A stretch of 58,737 bases of DNA from Gammaproteobacteria bacterium (GTDB taxonomy: Bacteria > Pseudomonadota > Gammaproteobacteria > Ga0077536): NCBI GenBank assembly GCA_016209015.1, contig JACQWY010000050.1:1-58737 (forward strand), written 5' to 3'. The notes under the pieces are model-generated. The model was not told the DNA's origin and did not search any database. It saw only the letters and a program-made list of their open reading frames with translations. This document shows, piece by piece, positions 1-8,358 of the stretch (positions are counted from its first letter, which is position 1; each line of letters starts with the position of its first letter). The translations under genes were made by a program, and so were the position numbers.

Positions 1-148
1 GGGGCGCCAATCCGCGAAATCCATCAGGGACAGCGCGCCTATGCGCAGCTCAAGTCCGGATATACGGCCGCAATCGACCCTCTCGCGCCATACCTACTGA
101 CTACTTGGCAATGTGGGAGCGTCCATATACGGACCTACGGCAACCCGA
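1..148. other. Window edge without a recognised gene
   Basis: This stretch lies downstream of the first minus-strand gene. One forward frame is open from base 1, but its translation resembles nothing I recognise. A small palindrome (GTCC-N6-GGAC) lies around 120-133, next to the string TACGGACCTACGGCA, which recurs near 35950. It may be a decayed intergenic repeat. Confidence 0.3.
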
Positions 149-913
149 TCAAATCTCGAGCCATTGCAGCACCTCGTCCTGCGCCGCGATCGCGTACTCC
201 GCGCCGAGCTCGGCGGCGGCGGGCCCGAGCAATGCTGCGACCGTCTCGTGATCGTTCGTGCGCTGGCTGAGATGGGCGGCGACGATGCGCTTCAGGCGGC
301 CGGCGGTGAAGTTGCCGAGGAACTCCAGCGCCTGGGCGTTGCTGAGATGGCCGTAGAAACCCGCGATGCGCCGCTTCAGCCGCGCCGGATAGGCACAGGT
401 CTGCAGGCGCGCGGGATCGTGGTTGAACTCGACGAACAGGCCGTCGCACTCGCGGTATTCCGCGATGACGTGCGGCGTGATCGTACCGATGTCGGTGAGG
501 ATGCCGAGTTGCCTGCCGGCGTGCTCGAAGACGAACTGGCAGGGCTCGCGGGCGTCGTGCGGTACGGCCACGGGACGGATGCGGAGATCGCCGATTTCGA
601 ACACCGCGTGCTGGGAGAAGATGCGCGTGTCCGCGATCCTGCCGAGGCGCGCCTTGCCGCTCGCGAACGAACCGGCCGTCGCATACACCGGCATGCCGTA
701 TTTCTTGGCGAGCGGCGCGACGCCCGCGATGTGATCGTCGTGCTCATGGGTGATGACGATGGCGTCGATGTCGGCGGCGTCGAAGCCGAGCAGCGCCGCG
801 CGCTCCTCGACGCTCTTCGCGGCATAACCGCAGTCGACGAGGACGAGCGTGTCGTCCGTCGCGACGAGCGTCCCGTTGCCGGCGCTGCCGCTGCCGAGGG
901 CTGCGAGCCGCAC
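149..913 (-). CDS. MBL-fold metallohydrolase, WalJ/YycJ-like
   Basis: A 254-residue single-domain metallo-beta-lactamase-fold protein. The metal-binding HxHxDH motif is at residues 56-61 (HEHDDH), after an N-terminal MRLAALGSGSAGN strand typical of the YycJ/WalJ subgroup. Members of that subgroup act as cytoplasmic nucleases or phosphodiesterases; the substrate here is inferred only from the family. There is no signal peptide. It lies 16 bp downstream of bamC on the same strand, and bamC-MBL adjacency is common in Pseudomonas-type genomes, so it is probably the last gene of a dapA-bamC-MBL operon. Length is normal for the family. I am confident of the fold and less so of the exact function. 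Confidence 0.88.
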   Translation of the reverse strand: MRLAALGSGSAGNGTLVATDDTLVLVDCGYAAKSVEERAALLGFDAADIDAIVITHEHDDHIAGVAPLAKKYGMPVYATAGSFASGKARLGRIADTRIFSQHAVFEIGDLRIRPVAVPHDAREPCQFVFEHAGRQLGILTDIGTITPHVIAEYRECDGLFVEFNHDPARLQTCAYPARLKRRIAGFYGHLSNAQALEFLGNFTAGRLKRIVAAHLSQRTNDHETVAALLGPAAAELGAEYAIAAQDEVLQWLEI

Positions 914-929
914 CGGGCGAGTCGCCGCG

Positions 930-2036
930 CTAGAGCGCGGCCGCGTTGTAGGCGTTGAGGAGCCGGCCGAGCACGTCCTCGGCGATGGGCCCCGTCTCCC
1001 AGCGACCGTCCTTGTCGAGGACCGTCACTTCGGTCTTCTCGCCGACGCCGCTGACGTCCACCTGCAACTCGAACACGTCCTCGTCGTCACCCCAGAACTT
1101 CATCTTGGACATGAGGCTCTTCTTCGGCTTCATGCCCTCTTTCGCCGGCACCTTGACCATGTAGACGCTGCGGCTCTTGTCCGAGGAGACGATGTCGATG
1201 CCGGCGCGCTGCAGGGCGACCGCCGTGCTGCGCCAGGCCGCGGAGAAATCCTGGGCCAGCGCGATGTACATCTTGCCGCCGCCCGATTTCACGAGCTGCG
1301 CGCCGCCCGCGGCGAGACCCGTGTCGGCGTCCGGAGCAGCGGCCGCCGCGGTCTCACCCGCTGCCGCGGCGGCGGCCGGCGCGCCCGCCGCTGCCTCGAC
1401 CGGCGTGCCGCTCAGATAGGACTGCAGCTTCGCGACGAACTCGCCTTCGAGCTCGACGTTGCGCGGCCGGGACTGCCAGACCTGATCGCCCGCCTTCGTC
1501 ACGAGCTCCTCGCCGCGCTGCGAGACGTAGAGCACGGTCGTCCCGGCCTTCGCGCCGGCCTCGGCGAAGATCTTGAACTTGTCGCGCGTGAGCTTCTCCT
1601 GGTTTTCCTGCCAGACGGTCTCGATGACGCCGAGATCCGCGTCGTCCAGCTCGAGCTTGTAGTTGCTCTCCGCCATGAAGCTGCGCAGCTTCGGCCAGAT
1701 CTGCACGGGCAGACCGTCGACGGCGATGACGTGCTCGTTCTCGAGCACCTTGACCGCTTCGTTCTGCGACTTCTCGATCTGTTCCTTGCGCTTGCGATCG
1801 GCGATGCGCTCCTGGTACGTCGAGTACGTCGCCTTGTCGCCGCCTTCCGGGATCGCCATCTTGTCCTTGATGGCCTCCGTGGTCAGATCGGGCGGGACCT
1901 CGAGGTCCGGCATCGTCTTGCTCTTCTTGTATTCGACGCGGTTGTCGGGAATGACTTCGTCGAGTTTGGGCATGATTTTGCTGCAGCCCGACAGCAGGGC
2001 GACGAGCAACAGCGAGCCCATGCAGGTCTTAAACAT
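930..2036 (-). CDS. bamC: Outer membrane assembly lipoprotein BamC
   Basis: Predicted lipoprotein subunit of the BAM complex, which inserts beta-barrel proteins into the outer membrane. The ATG at 2036 is chosen because it yields a lipoprotein signal peptide with lipobox LLSGC and the lipidated Cys at residue 18. The frame is open 102 codons further upstream but has no signal there. After the Cys come the conserved unstructured segment that contacts BamD (residues ~19-70, with PDLEVPPDLT) and two helix-grip domains, separated by an Ala/Gly-rich linker at about residues 215-240. Length is about 368 aa. It sits between dapA and the MBL gene on the minus strand, as in many gammaproteobacteria. 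Confidence 0.9.
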   Translation of the reverse strand: MFKTCMGSLLLVALLSGCSKIMPKLDEVIPDNRVEYKKSKTMPDLEVPPDLTTEAIKDKMAIPEGGDKATYSTYQERIADRKRKEQIEKSQNEAVKVLENEHVIAVDGLPVQIWPKLRSFMAESNYKLELDDADLGVIETVWQENQEKLTRDKFKIFAEAGAKAGTTVLYVSQRGEELVTKAGDQVWQSRPRNVELEGEFVAKLQSYLSGTPVEAAAGAPAAAAAAGETAAAAAPDADTGLAAGGAQLVKSGGGKMYIALAQDFSAAWRSTAVALQRAGIDIVSSDKSRSVYMVKVPAKEGMKPKKSLMSKMKFWGDDEDVFELQVDVSGVGEKTEVTVLDKDGRWETGPIAEDVLGRLLNAYNAAAL

Positions 2037-2107
2037 ACCGGGGAGACCTCGGAATGAAATGAATTCGTGTGATGTAAAGCGGTGCACCGGCGTGCACGGC
2101 GGGCGAC

Positions 2108-3010
2108 TCAAGAGACAAGCTTGAGTCCGGCTTGTTCCACCGCCGCGCGCACCTTCGGCTCGCACGCCGCCGACAGCCACGTCAACGGCAGCCGGATGCC
2201 CTCGTCGATGAGGCCCATCGCGTGCGCGGCCCATTTGACGGGGATCGGGTTCGCTTCGCAGAACAAATCGCGATGCAGTGCCGCGAGCGGTGCGTCGAGC
2301 CGGGCGGCCGCGGCGGCGTCGCCGGCGAGCGCGGCCTTGCACATCTCGTGCATCGCGCGGGGTGCGACGTTCGCGGTCACGGAAATCACGCCGTGGCCGC
2401 CGGCGAGGATGAACTCGCGGGCCGTCGCATCGTCGCCGCTCAGCAGGACGAAATCCGGGGCGCAGGTCTCGCGGAGCTTCGCGAGCCGGCTCAAATCGCC
2501 GGTCGCTTCCTTCACGCCGATGATGTTCGGTACTTTCGCGAGCCGGGCGATCGTCTCCGGCAGCATGTCGCAGGCCGTGCGGCCCGGAACGTTGTAGAGG
2601 ATCTGCGGAATCGCGACGGCCTCGGCCACGGCCTTGTGGTGGAGATAGAGGCCTTCCTGCGTGGGCTTGTTGTAATAAGGCGTCACGAGCAGGCAGGCCT
2701 CGGCGCCGAGCTCCTTCGCCCGGGCGGTGAGCTGGATCGCTTCGGTCGTGGAGTTCGCGCCGGTCCCCGCGATGACGGGGATGCGGCCGGCGACCCGGCG
2801 TACGACGAATTCGATCGCGGCGCAGTGTTCCTCTTCGTTCAGGGTGGCGGATTCACCGGTCGTGCCGACGGCGACGATCGCATCCGTCCCTGCGGCGAGG
2901 TGGTGGTCCACGAGACTCGCGAAACGATCCCAGTCGACGGCGGAATCCGGCGTCACGCCGCCGCGCATGGGCGTCACGATCGCCACCATACTGCCTCGCA
3001 AGATCGCCAT
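2108..3010 (-). CDS. dapA: 4-hydroxy-tetrahydrodipicolinate synthase
   Basis: Cytoplasmic class I aldolase that condenses pyruvate with aspartate semialdehyde in the diaminopimelate/lysine pathway. Visible hallmarks are TTGES at residues 50-54, the tyrosine of YNVPGRT at 139 and the Schiff-base lysine of KEATGD at 167. Length (300 aa) matches the family. The start at 3010 gives the usual [11 protein letters not shown]-terminus. An alternative ATG at 3040 would add ten residues and has a better Shine-Dalgarno (GGAAG, 5 nt upstream), so the start is uncertain. It is the first gene of the dapA-bamC run and is divergent from gcvR, the same arrangement as in E. coli. Confidence 0.95.
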   Translation of the reverse strand: MAILRGSMVAIVTPMRGGVTPDSAVDWDRFASLVDHHLAAGTDAIVAVGTTGESATLNEEEHCAAIEFVVRRVAGRIPVIAGTGANSTTEAIQLTARAKELGAEACLLVTPYYNKPTQEGLYLHHKAVAEAVAIPQILYNVPGRTACDMLPETIARLAKVPNIIGVKEATGDLSRLAKLRETCAPDFVLLSGDDATAREFILAGGHGVISVTANVAPRAMHEMCKAALAGDAAAAARLDAPLAALHRDLFCEANPIPVKWAAHAMGLIDEGIRLPLTWLSAACEPKVRAAVEQAGLKLVS

Positions 3011-3119
3011 TGGGACCACCCAGGTAAAACGGTCGTGCATAGTAGCTTCCGGCCGGCCCCAACTCAAGGCGGGACGCCGGTTTACGGGCCGCGGACACCG
3101 TGCTGGAGCGCCGCGGTCC

Positions 3120-3149
3120 TTGCCCTACTGGCTGGAGTGCATGCAAAAT
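3120..3149 (+). promoter_or_regulatory. Possible sigma70 promoter for gcvR
   Basis: TTGCCC at 3120-3125 and CAAAAT at 3144-3149 are separated by 18 bp, about 40 bp before the gcvR start in the dapA-gcvR divergent spacer. Both boxes are only partial matches, so this is a weak call. Confidence 0.3.
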
Positions 3150-3190
3150 CACCAGTCCGCCGATACGGCACACGCGACAGCCCTCAGTTG

Positions 3191-3718
3191 ATGCAGAATT
3201 TCATTGCCATCTCGGTCATCGGAACGAACCGGCCGGGACTCCTCGAAGCCTTTTCCAAAGCCATCCGGGACTGCGGTTGCAGTATCGTCGACAGCCGCAT
3301 GACCGTGCTCGGAGACCGGCTCGCGATGATGATGCTGCTCGCCGGCACCTGGGATGCGATCGCGAAAATCGAGAGCTCGCTCGCGCGGCTCGAGAACCAG
3401 TTGCAGGTGAAGGCGATTTCCCAGCGGACGGAAGCGCGCAAGCGCACCGGCAACCTGATGCCCTACGCGATCGAAGTCGTCGCGCTGGACCAGGTCGGCA
3501 TCGTCCACGAGATCACGCAGTTCTTCTCCCAGCGCGACATCTGGATCGAGGACATGCACACCGGCACCTATGCCGCAGCCCATACCGGCACCCCGATGGC
3601 GTCCTTGCACATGACCATCAGCGTGCCGACCGATCTCTCCATCGCGGGCCTGCGCGGCGAATTCATGGATTTCTGTGATCAGTTGAATCTCGACGCGATC
3701 ATGGAGCCCGTCAAGTAA
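3191..3718 (+). CDS. gcvR: Glycine cleavage system repressor GcvR-like, ACT-domain protein
   Basis: A 175-residue protein made of two consecutive ACT domains. The first begins at MQNFIAISVIGTNRPGLLEA and the second near residue 92 (YAIEVVALDQVGIVHEITQF). This is the architecture of GcvR, which in E. coli binds GcvA and represses the glycine cleavage operon when glycine is low. The ATG at 3191 is chosen because the ACT domain begins immediately after it; the open frame further upstream is antisense to dapA. It is divergent from dapA-bamC, as in E. coli. The neighbouring bcp gene of enterics is replaced by a PhoH-type gene only 4 bp downstream, so the two are probably co-transcribed. Confidence 0.85.
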   Translation: MQNFIAISVIGTNRPGLLEAFSKAIRDCGCSIVDSRMTVLGDRLAMMMLLAGTWDAIAKIESSLARLENQLQVKAISQRTEARKRTGNLMPYAIEVVALDQVGIVHEITQFFSQRDIWIEDMHTGTYAAAHTGTPMASLHMTISVPTDLSIAGLRGEFMDFCDQLNLDAIMEPVK

Positions 3719-3722
3719 CCCG

Positions 3723-5138
3723 GTGACAGTCGAGTCCACCCCGACCCAGCGGCGGCTGTTCGTGCTCGACACGAATGTGCTGCTGCACGATCCGACGGCC
3801 GTGTTCCGTTTCAAGGAGCACGACATCTACATCCCGATGATGGTGATCGAGGAGCTCGACGCCGCGAAGAAGGGCGTCTCCGAGGTCGCGCGCAACGGGC
3901 GCCAGATCAGCCGCTTCCTCGACGATCTCATCAACGATGCCGACCGCGGCGCGATCGAGGCGGGCCTGCCGCTGCCGACGCCCGGCAACGGGGCGACCGG
4001 CCAACAGCCGAGCGGCCGGCTGTTCCTGCAGACGCGGCCGATGGAGACGACCGTCCCGACCGGCCTGCCCGGCAACACGCCGGACAACAGCATCCTCGGC
4101 ACGGTGCTGGCGCTGCGCGCCGCCTATCCGGGCCGCGACGTCACGCTGGTCTCGAAGGACATCAATCTGCGCATCAAGGCGCGGGTCATCGGCATCGGCG
4201 CCGAGGACTACTACAGCGACATGGTCCTCGACGACGTCAACCTGCTCTACACGGGCATGCGCGAGTTGTCGAAGGACTTCTGGTCGCAGCAGGGTGACAA
4301 GCTCGAATGCTGGCAGGCGGACGCCGCGACGTTCTACGCCGTGCCCGCCGCGACGTTCGAGAACTTCTACCCGAACGAATTCCTCTACAGCCCCGAGGAC
4401 GGCGGACTCGAAATCATCGCGCGCCGCATCGAGAAGGGCCGCGTCGTCTTCGAGCGCGCGCGCGACTATCGCAGCGCGCGGCACACGGTGTGGGGCATCA
4501 ACGCCCGCAACCGCGAGCAGAATTTCGCGCTGAACCTGCTCATGGATCCGGACGTCGACTTCGTCTCGCTGCTCGGCGTCGCCGGCACCGGGAAGACGCT
4601 GCTCGCGCTCGCCGCGGGTCTCGCCCAGTGCCTCGACAAGAAGCTCTACCGCGAGGTGATCATCACCCGCGAGACCGTGCCGCTCGGCCAGGACATCGGC
4701 TTCCTGCCGGGGACCGAGGAAGAGAAGATGAATCCCTGGATGGGGGCGCTGCTCGACAATCTCGAAGTGCTCGCCGAGACCGACGAAGGCGGCGAATGGG
4801 GCCGTGCCGCGAGCGCGGATCTGCTGCAGAACCGCGTGAAGATCCGCTCCATGAGCTTCATGCGCGGCCGCACGTTCTTCAACCGCTACATCATCATCGA
4901 CGAGGCGCAGAATCTGAGCGCGAAGCAGATGCGCACGCTAATCACGCGCGCCGGTGCCGGCTCGAAGATCGTCTGCCTCGGCAACATCGCGCAGATCGAC
5001 ACGCCCTACCTGACCGAAACGACGTCCGGTCTGACCTACGTCGTGGATCGCTTCAAGGGTTGGGAGCACAGTGGCCACGTGACCCTGATGCGCGGCGAGC
5101 GCTCGCGTCTGGCCGATTACGCCACCCAGCACCTCTGA
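3723..5138 (+). CDS. PIN domain-PhoH family ATPase/ribonuclease
   Basis: A 471-residue fusion of an N-terminal PIN nuclease domain and a C-terminal PhoH ATPase, as in PhoH2/YlaK proteins, which are RNA helicase/ribonucleases in characterised actinobacterial homologues. The PIN domain begins with FVLDTNVLLHDP (first acidic residue D16). The PhoH domain has Walker A GVAGTGKT at residues 285-292 and a Walker B-type IIIDEAQN further on. The start is GTG at 3723, 4 bp after gcvR. The inserted linker at about residues 80-100 is Gly/Pro-rich and otherwise unremarkable. The biochemical role is transferred from the family; the biological target is unknown. Confidence 0.9.
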   Translation: MTVESTPTQRRLFVLDTNVLLHDPTAVFRFKEHDIYIPMMVIEELDAAKKGVSEVARNGRQISRFLDDLINDADRGAIEAGLPLPTPGNGATGQQPSGRLFLQTRPMETTVPTGLPGNTPDNSILGTVLALRAAYPGRDVTLVSKDINLRIKARVIGIGAEDYYSDMVLDDVNLLYTGMRELSKDFWSQQGDKLECWQADAATFYAVPAATFENFYPNEFLYSPEDGGLEIIARRIEKGRVVFERARDYRSARHTVWGINARNREQNFALNLLMDPDVDFVSLLGVAGTGKTLLALAAGLAQCLDKKLYREVIITRETVPLGQDIGFLPGTEEEKMNPWMGALLDNLEVLAETDEGGEWGRAASADLLQNRVKIRSMSFMRGRTFFNRYIIIDEAQNLSAKQMRTLITRAGAGSKIVCLGNIAQIDTPYLTETTSGLTYVVDRFKGWEHSGHVTLMRGERSRLADYATQHL

Positions 5139-5245
5139 GCCGGCGGCTCGCGCGCGCCGGGTGTCCGGCCCTCCTGTAACACGCCGTCCGGCGCGGGACG
5201 TTATCATGCCCGCCATGTGCGGCAGCAAGCCTTGAGGAAGCAGCC

Positions 5246-6031
5246 TTGAGCTGGTGGGGAAAGGTCCTGGGCGGTGCTTTCGGGTTCGCCGCGGGCGGTC
5301 CGCTCGGCGCGCTGCTCGGCGTCGCGGTCGGCCATCACTTCGATCGCGGCCTCGAGGCGGGCCCCGCCCCGCTCGAGCACGCGCGCGCACCGACGATGGA
5401 AGAGCTGCAGACGGCGTTCTTCACGGCCGTGTTCAGCGTCATGGGCCATCTCTGCAAAGCCGACGGCCACGTCTCGCCGGCCGAGATCGCGATGGCCGAG
5501 TCGCTCATGGACCGCATGAACCTCGGGCCCGAGCAGCGCCGCGCGGCAATCGGTCTGTTCAACCAGGGCAAGGCGCCGGATTTTCCGTTCGACGCCGTGC
5601 TCGCGCAGTTCGAGCGCGAGGTCGGCCGCCAGCGCGACGTCGCGCGCTTCTTCCTCGAAATCCTGTTCCAGGCCGGCTACGCGGACGGTGAGCTCGGCGC
5701 GGCCGAACGCGCGGTGCTCTACGAGGTGGGGCGCCAGCTCGGGTTCGGCACGCTCGAGCTCGCCGCGATCGAGCTGCGCGCGCGCCCCGCCCCGCGCGGC
5801 CGGCAGGCCCCGCCGCAGCAATCGCTCGATGCCGCCTATGCGACGCTCGGCGTGCCGCGCACGGCCACGAACGACGAAGTCAAACGCGCCTACCGGCGGC
5901 TCCTCTCGCAGCATCATCCCGACAAGCTCGTCGGCGCCGGCGTGCCCGAGGAGATGATCGCGCTCGCGAACGAGAAGACGCACGAGATCAAGGAGGCGTA
6001 CCGGCGCGTCATGGAAGCGCGCGGCGCCTGA
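5246..6031 (+). CDS. djlA: DjlA-like J-domain co-chaperone with TerB-like domain
   Basis: A 261-residue protein with a Gly-rich hydrophobic N-terminus (residues 5-28) that could anchor it in the inner membrane. A helical TerB/DjlA-type domain follows at about residues 45-165, and a C-terminal J domain at 195-261 carries HPD at 224-226. DjlA proteins recruit and stimulate DnaK at the membrane. The start is TTG at 5246, chosen because the frame has MSWWGKVLGG directly afterwards, as in homologues. The gene ends 3 bp before the CHAD gene, so it may lead the CHAD-parA-queG-acyltransferase operon. Confidence 0.88.
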   Translation: MSWWGKVLGGAFGFAAGGPLGALLGVAVGHHFDRGLEAGPAPLEHARAPTMEELQTAFFTAVFSVMGHLCKADGHVSPAEIAMAESLMDRMNLGPEQRRAAIGLFNQGKAPDFPFDAVLAQFEREVGRQRDVARFFLEILFQAGYADGELGAAERAVLYEVGRQLGFGTLELAAIELRARPAPRGRQAPPQQSLDAAYATLGVPRTATNDEVKRAYRRLLSQHHPDKLVGAGVPEEMIALANEKTHEIKEAYRRVMEARGA

Positions 6032-6034
6032 ACC

Positions 6035-7573
6035 ATGGAGCGGCCGGTGCACTATTTCATCGCCGGCAGCGCCCCGCTCGCGCGCGGCCGGCTGCTGTGC
6101 GGGGCACTGACCGGCGCGACGCCCGCCACCGAGCGCGCGAAGATCACGCGCTTCGACAGCTTCGACGGCCTGCTCGAGACCGCGGGCCGCGTGTTGACCA
6201 TCGAACGCCACGGCCGGCGCCACATCGCGAATCTGCGCCGGGCGGGCGGCGAGCGCCTCGACTGGACGGGCGAGCTGCAGCGCGTGCCGCGCTTCGCCGC
6301 GGACTTCCCGACCGCCGGCCTGCGCACGCTGCTCGGCCGCATGCTCGGACCGCGGGCGCTCCTGCCCGGCGTGTCGTTCACCTTCGAGCGCGAGCGCTAC
6401 GGACTCACCGCGCCGAACGGCAAGCTGCTCGCGGAGCTCCTGCTGGAGCGTTATGCGAGCCCGCGGCTGACGCGTCATCACGGCGGCGATCTCGTGCTGC
6501 TGCGGCTGCGCGGCCTGCGCGGCTACGAAAAGGAACGCGACACGCTCGCCGCACATCTCGCCCGCGAGCCCGATGTCGAGCCGCTCGTCGTCGATCTGGC
6601 GGTCTTCCTCGCCGAGGCCGCGGGCGGCGCACCGCATCCCTATGTCGCGAAGCCCGCGGTCACGCTCGAGCCGACGCGCCCGGCCGCCGCGGGTGCCGCC
6701 GAGGTGCTCGCCGCGAACTTCGCGGTGATGCGCGCGAACGAATGGGGGATCCGCGCCGGCGTCGACGTCGAGTTTCTGCACGATTTCCGCGTCGCGATGC
6801 GCCGCATGCGGTCCGTCTTCATGGACTTCCGCAACGAGTTCCCGCCGGGCGAGGTCGCGCATTTCAGAACGGAATTCGGCTGGCTGAACGCCGTGACGGG
6901 CCGGCCGCGCGATCTCGACGTGATGCTGGACGTGATGCCTGCCGAGCTCGCCGCCGCGGGCATCGCCGCGCCGATTGCCGGGGCGATCGCGACCCGGCTC
7001 GCCGATCTGCGCGCGACGGCGCATGCCGAGCTCCTGCGCGAGCTCGGCGGCGCACGCTACCGGCGCTTCGTCGCGGACTGGCGGCGGCTCTTGAAGCGCG
7101 CCGCGGCCGCATCCGGCGGCAAGCCGCTCGCGAAGCGCGCCGCACAGGCGATCACGAAGCGCCATCGCCGCATCGTCGAACATCCGTGGCGTAACGACGG
7201 GAGCTGCACGCTCGAATCGCTGCACGAGCTGCGCAAGGAGTGCAAGAAGCTCCGCTATCTCGTCGAATCGTTCCAGTCGATCTACGCGCCGAAGACGATC
7301 AGGCGCGCGGTCGCGACGCTCAAGGGCTTGCAGAGCGCGATGGGCGAGGCCTTCGATCTGCACGTGCAGCGCACGCTGCTCGGGGAACTCGCCGGCGCGG
7401 CGCCGGGTGATCCGGAATGCGCTATGCTGGCGGACGCGCTGACGGCGCTCGATGCCCGACTCGCCGGCGCGGAGCAGCGCCGCCTCGGGACCGCGGCCGG
7501 CGCGCTCGAGGATTTCCGCGCCGCCTCCGAACGGCGCGTCTACCGGGAGCTGCTGCGCGCGACGTCGTCATGA
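6035..7573 (+). CDS. CHAD domain protein with degenerate CYTH-like N-terminus
   Basis: A 512-residue protein. From about residue 215 it is a CHAD domain with the two conserved His/Arg-rich helices: HDFRVAMRRMRSVF near 250 and LHELRKECKKLRYLVESF near 400. CHAD domains are helical and basic and bind inorganic polyphosphate. The first ~130 residues recall CYTH (triphosphate tunnel) domains in their RFDSFDGLLETAG segment, but the ExExK signature is not visible, so catalysis there is unlikely. The gene follows the djlA-like gene by 3 bp and overlaps the ParA gene by 4 nt (ATGA). A polyphosphate-related role is inferred from the domain alone. Confidence 0.85.
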   Translation: MERPVHYFIAGSAPLARGRLLCGALTGATPATERAKITRFDSFDGLLETAGRVLTIERHGRRHIANLRRAGGERLDWTGELQRVPRFAADFPTAGLRTLLGRMLGPRALLPGVSFTFERERYGLTAPNGKLLAELLLERYASPRLTRHHGGDLVLLRLRGLRGYEKERDTLAAHLAREPDVEPLVVDLAVFLAEAAGGAPHPYVAKPAVTLEPTRPAAAGAAEVLAANFAVMRANEWGIRAGVDVEFLHDFRVAMRRMRSVFMDFRNEFPPGEVAHFRTEFGWLNAVTGRPRDLDVMLDVMPAELAAAGIAAPIAGAIATRLADLRATAHAELLRELGGARYRRFVADWRRLLKRAAAASGGKPLAKRAAQAITKRHRRIVEHPWRNDGSCTLESLHELRKECKKLRYLVESFQSIYAPKTIRRAVATLKGLQSAMGEAFDLHVQRTLLGELAGAAPGDPECAMLADALTALDARLAGAEQRRLGTAAGALEDFRAASERRVYRELLRATSS

Positions 7574-8358
7574 TCGTGCTCGCCACCTACAACATCAAAG
7601 GCGGCGTCGGCAAAACGGCCGCGGCCGTCAACCTGTCGTGGCTCGCGAGCCGCGCGGGCCTGCGCACGCTGGTCTGGGATCTCGATCCGCAGGGCGCGGC
7701 AACGTTCTATTTCCGCATCGAGGCCGAACCCACCAGCGACGCGTCGGCGCTGCTCGACAAGAAGCGCGGCCTCGGCGCCGCCATCCGCAGCACCGATTAC
7801 CCGCGGCTCGACATGATCCCCGCTTCGCTCGGCCTGCGGCATCTCGATCTCGAGCTCTCCGAGTTCAAGAAGCCGACGGAACGCCTGCAGAAGCTGCTCG
7901 CCGGGCTCGCGCCCGACTACGACGTCGTCTTCCTCGACTGCGCACCGAATCTCTCGCTCGTCTCGGAGAACATCTTCGGCATGGCGGACTGGCTCGTCGT
8001 GCCGCTCATTCCGACGCCGCTGTCGCTGCGCGCCTACACGCAGTTGAAGAGCTTCTGCGAGACGGAAGGCCTCGACGCCTCGAAGCTGCTGCCGTTCTTC
8101 TCCATGGTCGATCGCCGCCGACAGTTGCACTGCGAGCTCGTGCAGCGCTTCGCGACGGAGCATGCCGAGCTCCTGCGGAGCTTCGTGCCGTACACGAGCC
8201 TCGTCGAGCGCATGGGCGAGGAGCGTGCGCCGGTCGGCACGTTCGCCGCCGGCAGCCCCGGCGCGCGTGCCTTCGAGGCGCTGTGGAAAGCCTGCGCGAC
8301 ACGCATCGGGCTCGTCGAGCCGGAAGCCGCGCCGGATCCGGCCCGACCACCCGCGTGA
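7570..8358 (+). CDS. Orphan ParA/MinD-family ATPase
   Basis: A 262-residue ParA-type ATPase with the deviant Walker A box KGGVGKT at residues 10-16, including the signature lysine K10. It also has the DLDPQGAAT switch and the CAPNLSLVSENIF region. Such ATPases bind DNA non-specifically as ATP dimers and position cargo: chromosome origins, plasmids or protein/lipid granules. No parB-like gene or parS-like cluster lies nearby. The ATG at 7570 overlaps the CHAD stop codon (ATGA), and the gene overlaps queG by 4 nt. The context is therefore a granule- or protein-positioning role rather than chromosome partition; this is inference. Confidence 0.88.
   Translation: MIVLATYNIKGGVGKTAAAVNLSWLASRAGLRTLVWDLDPQGAATFYFRIEAEPTSDASALLDKKRGLGAAIRSTDYPRLDMIPASLGLRHLDLELSEFKKPTERLQKLLAGLAPDYDVVFLDCAPNLSLVSENIFGMADWLVVPLIPTPLSLRAYTQLKSFCETEGLDASKLLPFFSMVDRRRQLHCELVQRFATEHAELLRSFVPYTSLVERMGEERAPVGTFAAGSPGARAFEALWKACATRIGLVEPEAAPDPARPPA

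Noticed and set aside
1-112. Partial coding region entering from the left edge
   Set aside because: A forward frame is open, but there is no recognisable motif and it continues antisense through a confident minus-strand gene.
930-2342. Longer BamC from the upstream start
   Set aside because: The extra 102 codons are Arg-rich, overlap dapA antisense-like sequence and would bury the lipobox.
5204-7363. Long minus-strand open frame (719 codons) opposite djlA-like/CHAD genes
   Set aside because: It is antisense to two well-supported genes and has Arg/Ala/Glu-rich composition typical of GC-rich shadow frames.
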